Shown here: piece after piece, positions 12,542 through 14,403 of the stretch
Layout: every line of letters starts with the position of its first letter
Position numbering within the stretch: position 1 is the first letter of the stretch
NCBI GenBank assembly: GCA_009840715.1
Contig: VXNE01000079.1
Location: 1-14,403, forward strand
DNA: 14,403 nucleotides
Source of the DNA: Gammaproteobacteria bacterium
GTDB lineage: Bacteria; Pseudomonadota; Gammaproteobacteria; Pseudomonadales; Azotimanducaceae
Direction: 5' to 3'
Translations under genes and position numbers: made by a program
The notes under the pieces: model-generated
Databases searched by the model: none
Told to the model about the DNA's origin: nothing
Seen by the model: the letters and a program-made list of their open reading frames with translations, nothing else

Positions 12542-14403
12542 ATGGACCTGTTAAAGGCGGTCAGCAGGCGCATCGACGCCGACGACGACACCATTCGCGC
12601 CGCGCTGGAAGACGCGCACATCCCCTCGCTGATGAACGCGCTCGTGCACCTGACGGCGGACGCGGACATCATCCGCGGCGACATCCAGCCGGAGTCCGGG
12701 TTCCTCGTGGACCCGCAGGGCGGCATCGCGGAGGAAGACCAGGCGCGCATTCGGGAACAGGCCTTCGAGGCGCTCAAGGCGTATCGTGACAACGGCCAGC
12801 GGTTGCCGCCCGCCCCGGACGCCAATCTCGTGCACGAGATGGTCAACTTCGCGTCCGGACAGGAACTGTCCCCGGAATACGGCACCTTCCTCGAAGCCGA
12901 GCTGGCCCTGCAGGACGAGGACAGCTACGGGGTCCCGGAGCTTGCCGAACTGTCGGCGGAGGCCCGGGCGAACTTCAAGGTCGTGATCGTCGGCGCCGGC
13001 ATGTCCGGGCTGCTCGCGGGCATTCGGCTGAAAGCCGCCGGTATCGGCTTCGAGATCGTCGAACGGCACGGGGACGTGGGCGGCACCTGGTACCAGAACA
13101 CCTACCCCGGTTGCCGCGTGGACAGCCCGAACCACACCTACTCGTACAGCTTCCACCCGACTGACTGGCCGCAGTTCTACTCGTCCCAGGAAGTCCTCTG
13201 CCGTTACTTCGACGACTGCGCGACCCAGTACGGACTGCGCGAGAACATCCGCTTCCATACCGATGTCGAGGCCGCAGCCTACGACGAGGACCGCGGCGTG
13301 TGGCGCGTCGACGTCCGGCACCGGGACGGTACCGCCGAGACGCTCATCGCCAACGCCATCATCAGCGCGGTCGGGCAGCTCAACCGGCCCAAGTGGCCCG
13401 ACATCCCGGGGCAGGACCGCTACCGGGGCATCGCGTTCCACTCGACCGAGTGGGAGCACGAGCACGACCTCTCGGGGAAGAGGGTCGTGGTGATCGGCAC
13501 GGGTGCTTCCGCGTTCCAGTTCGCGCCGGAAGTGGCGAAGGAGGCGGCGAGCGTCACGATCTTCCAGCGCACGGCGCCGTGGATTTTCAACGCGCCCGAG
13601 TACCACGAGTACGTGCCGGACGGGAAACACTGGCTCCTGAACCACGTGCCGTACTACGCGAAATGGTTTCGCTTCAGCATGTTCTGGCGCATGGCCGAGG
13701 GCATTCTCGCGGCGGCGAAGAAGGACCCCGCCTGGAACGAGACCGACCGCGCGATCAGCGCGGAGAACGATCAGCTCCGGGAGCTGCTCACGGAGGGCAT
13801 CGCCGCGCTCTGCGAGGAAGACGAGGAGCTGCGCGACAAGATCATCCCGGACTACCCGGTGGCGGGCAAACGGATCCTCATAGACAACGGCAACTGGATC
13901 CGCGCCCTGCGGCGCGACAACGTCGACCTCGTCACGGACCCGATCGCCGAGATCGACGAGACGGGGGTGCGTACCGAGAGCGGCGCGCACCACGATTGCG
14001 ACGTGCTGGTCTACGGCACGGGGTTCACCGCCAGCAAGTTCCTGTGGCCGATGAAGATCACCGGGCGCGGCGGCGCGACCCTGGAGGGCCAGTGGGACGG
14101 CGACGCCCGCGCCTACATGGGTATCACGGTCCCGAACTTCCCGAACCTCTTCTGCATGTACGGTCCGAACACCAACATCGTGGTGAACGGCAGCATCGTG
14201 TTCTTCTCGGAGTGCGAGATGCGCTACATCCTGGGCTGCCTGAAGCTCCTCATCGGGGGGGACAGCAACGCCATGGACTGCCGCCAGGACGTGCACGACG
14301 CGTACAACGTGCGCATCGACGAGGGCAACCGGAACATGGCCTGGGGCGTCTCGAAAGCCCCCACCTGGTACCGCAACGACAAGGGCCGTATCGCCCAGAA
14401 CTG
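12542..14403 (+). CDS. FAD-dependent Baeyer-Villiger-type monooxygenase, 4-hydroxyacetophenone monooxygenase-like; C-terminus beyond the window
   Basis: A class A/B flavoprotein monooxygenase that would insert oxygen next to a ketone using NADPH and O2, giving an ester or lactone. 620 residues are visible and no stop is reached. Residues 1-145 form an acidic extension (DDDTIRAALEDAHIPSLMNAL) of the kind found in 4-hydroxyacetophenone monooxygenase (HAPMO, about 640 residues), so the gene probably ends shortly after the edge. Then: FAD-binding VVIVGAGMSG (147-156), G-G-T-W-Y-Q-N-T-Y-P-G-C-R-V-D (180-194), the Baeyer-Villiger fingerprint in variant form Y-R-G-I-A-F-H-S-T-E-W-E (294-305), NADP-binding VVVIGTGASAFQ (315-326), and YGTGFTASKFL near the C-terminal side. 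It is divergent from the LLM-class gene across 89 bp. The substrate is unknown; aryl or cyclic ketones are typical for the family. Confidence 0.93.
   Translation, partial: MDLLKAVSRRIDADDDTIRAALEDAHIPSLMNALVHLTADADIIRGDIQPESGFLVDPQGGIAEEDQARIREQAFEALKAYRDNGQRLPPAPDANLVHEMVNFASGQELSPEYGTFLEAELALQDEDSYGVPELAELSAEARANFKVVIVGAGMSGLLAGIRLKAAGIGFEIVERHGDVGGTWYQNTYPGCRVDSPNHTYSYSFHPTDWPQFYSSQEVLCRYFDDCATQYGLRENIRFHTDVEAAAYDEDRGVWRVDVRHRDGTAETLIANAIISAVGQLNRPKWPDIPGQDRYRGIAFHSTEWEHEHDLSGKRVVVIGTGASAFQFAPEVAKEAASVTIFQRTAPWIFNAPEYHEYVPDGKHWLLNHVPYYAKWFRFSMFWRMAEGILAAAKKDPAWNETDRAISAENDQLRELLTEGIAALCEEDEELRDKIIPDYPVAGKRILIDNGNWIRALRRDNVDLVTDPIAEIDETGVRTESGAHHDCDVLVYGTGFTASKFLWPMKITGRGGATLEGQWDGDARAYMGITVPNFPNLFCMYGPNTNIVVNGSIVFFSECEMRYILGCLKLLIGGDSNAMDCRQDVHDAYNVRIDEGNRNMAWGVSKAPTWYRNDKGRIAQN

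Overview
The window is densely coding, GC-rich DNA (roughly two thirds G+C by eye), with ten protein genes, short intergenic gaps (the longest is 127 bp), GTG as well as ATG starts, and stop/start overlaps inside one operon. No RNA gene, CRISPR array, insertion sequence or other mobile element was seen. The mix (soluble NAD-dependent molybdenum formate dehydrogenase, lipoprotein sulfatase, class A flavin monooxygenases, LDH2-type dehydrogenase) suggests an aerobic, heterotrophic Gram-negative bacterium, most likely an alpha- or gammaproteobacterium. The assignment is an inference from gene content; no marker gene is present.

Layout. Positions 1-1056 (minus) hold the N-terminal 352 residues of a secreted lipoprotein sulfatase that runs off the left edge. 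Positions 1135-7408 (minus) form one tight operon read right to left: fdsG, fdsB, fdsA, fdhD, mobA. Its first three genes encode the subunits of a soluble NAD-dependent formate dehydrogenase: a NuoE-like [2Fe-2S] subunit, a NuoF-like FMN/NADH subunit and a molybdopterin catalytic subunit with a NuoG-like front end and a cysteine (not selenocysteine) active site. The last two genes act on the cofactor: FdhD (sulfuration of the molybdenum centre) and MobA (GMP attachment). The usual small delta subunit gene fdsD is not seen. A good -10 box with a dyad beside it lies just upstream of fdsG.

Upstream of that operon, an LDH2-family 2-hydroxyacid dehydrogenase (7489-8565, minus) is transcribed divergently from a CmcJ/NvfI-like putative Fe(II)-dependent oxygenase (8682-9506, plus). 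An NCS2-type permease with an unusual soluble C-terminal domain follows (9634-11391, plus). It converges with a luciferase-like flavin monooxygenase (11403-12452, minus), which is in turn divergent from a Baeyer-Villiger-type FAD monooxygenase (from 12542, plus) with the N-terminal extension typical of 4-hydroxyacetophenone monooxygenase; this last gene runs off the right edge.

Together the genes look like an oxidative catabolic neighbourhood: uptake (NCS2), several oxygenases and a hydroxyacid dehydrogenase, and NADH recovery from formate. Only the fds operon is certain as a functional unit. The most distinctive items are the permease-regulatory domain fusion and the GGCGCGCC palindromes that sit in similar positions in front of two plus-strand genes.
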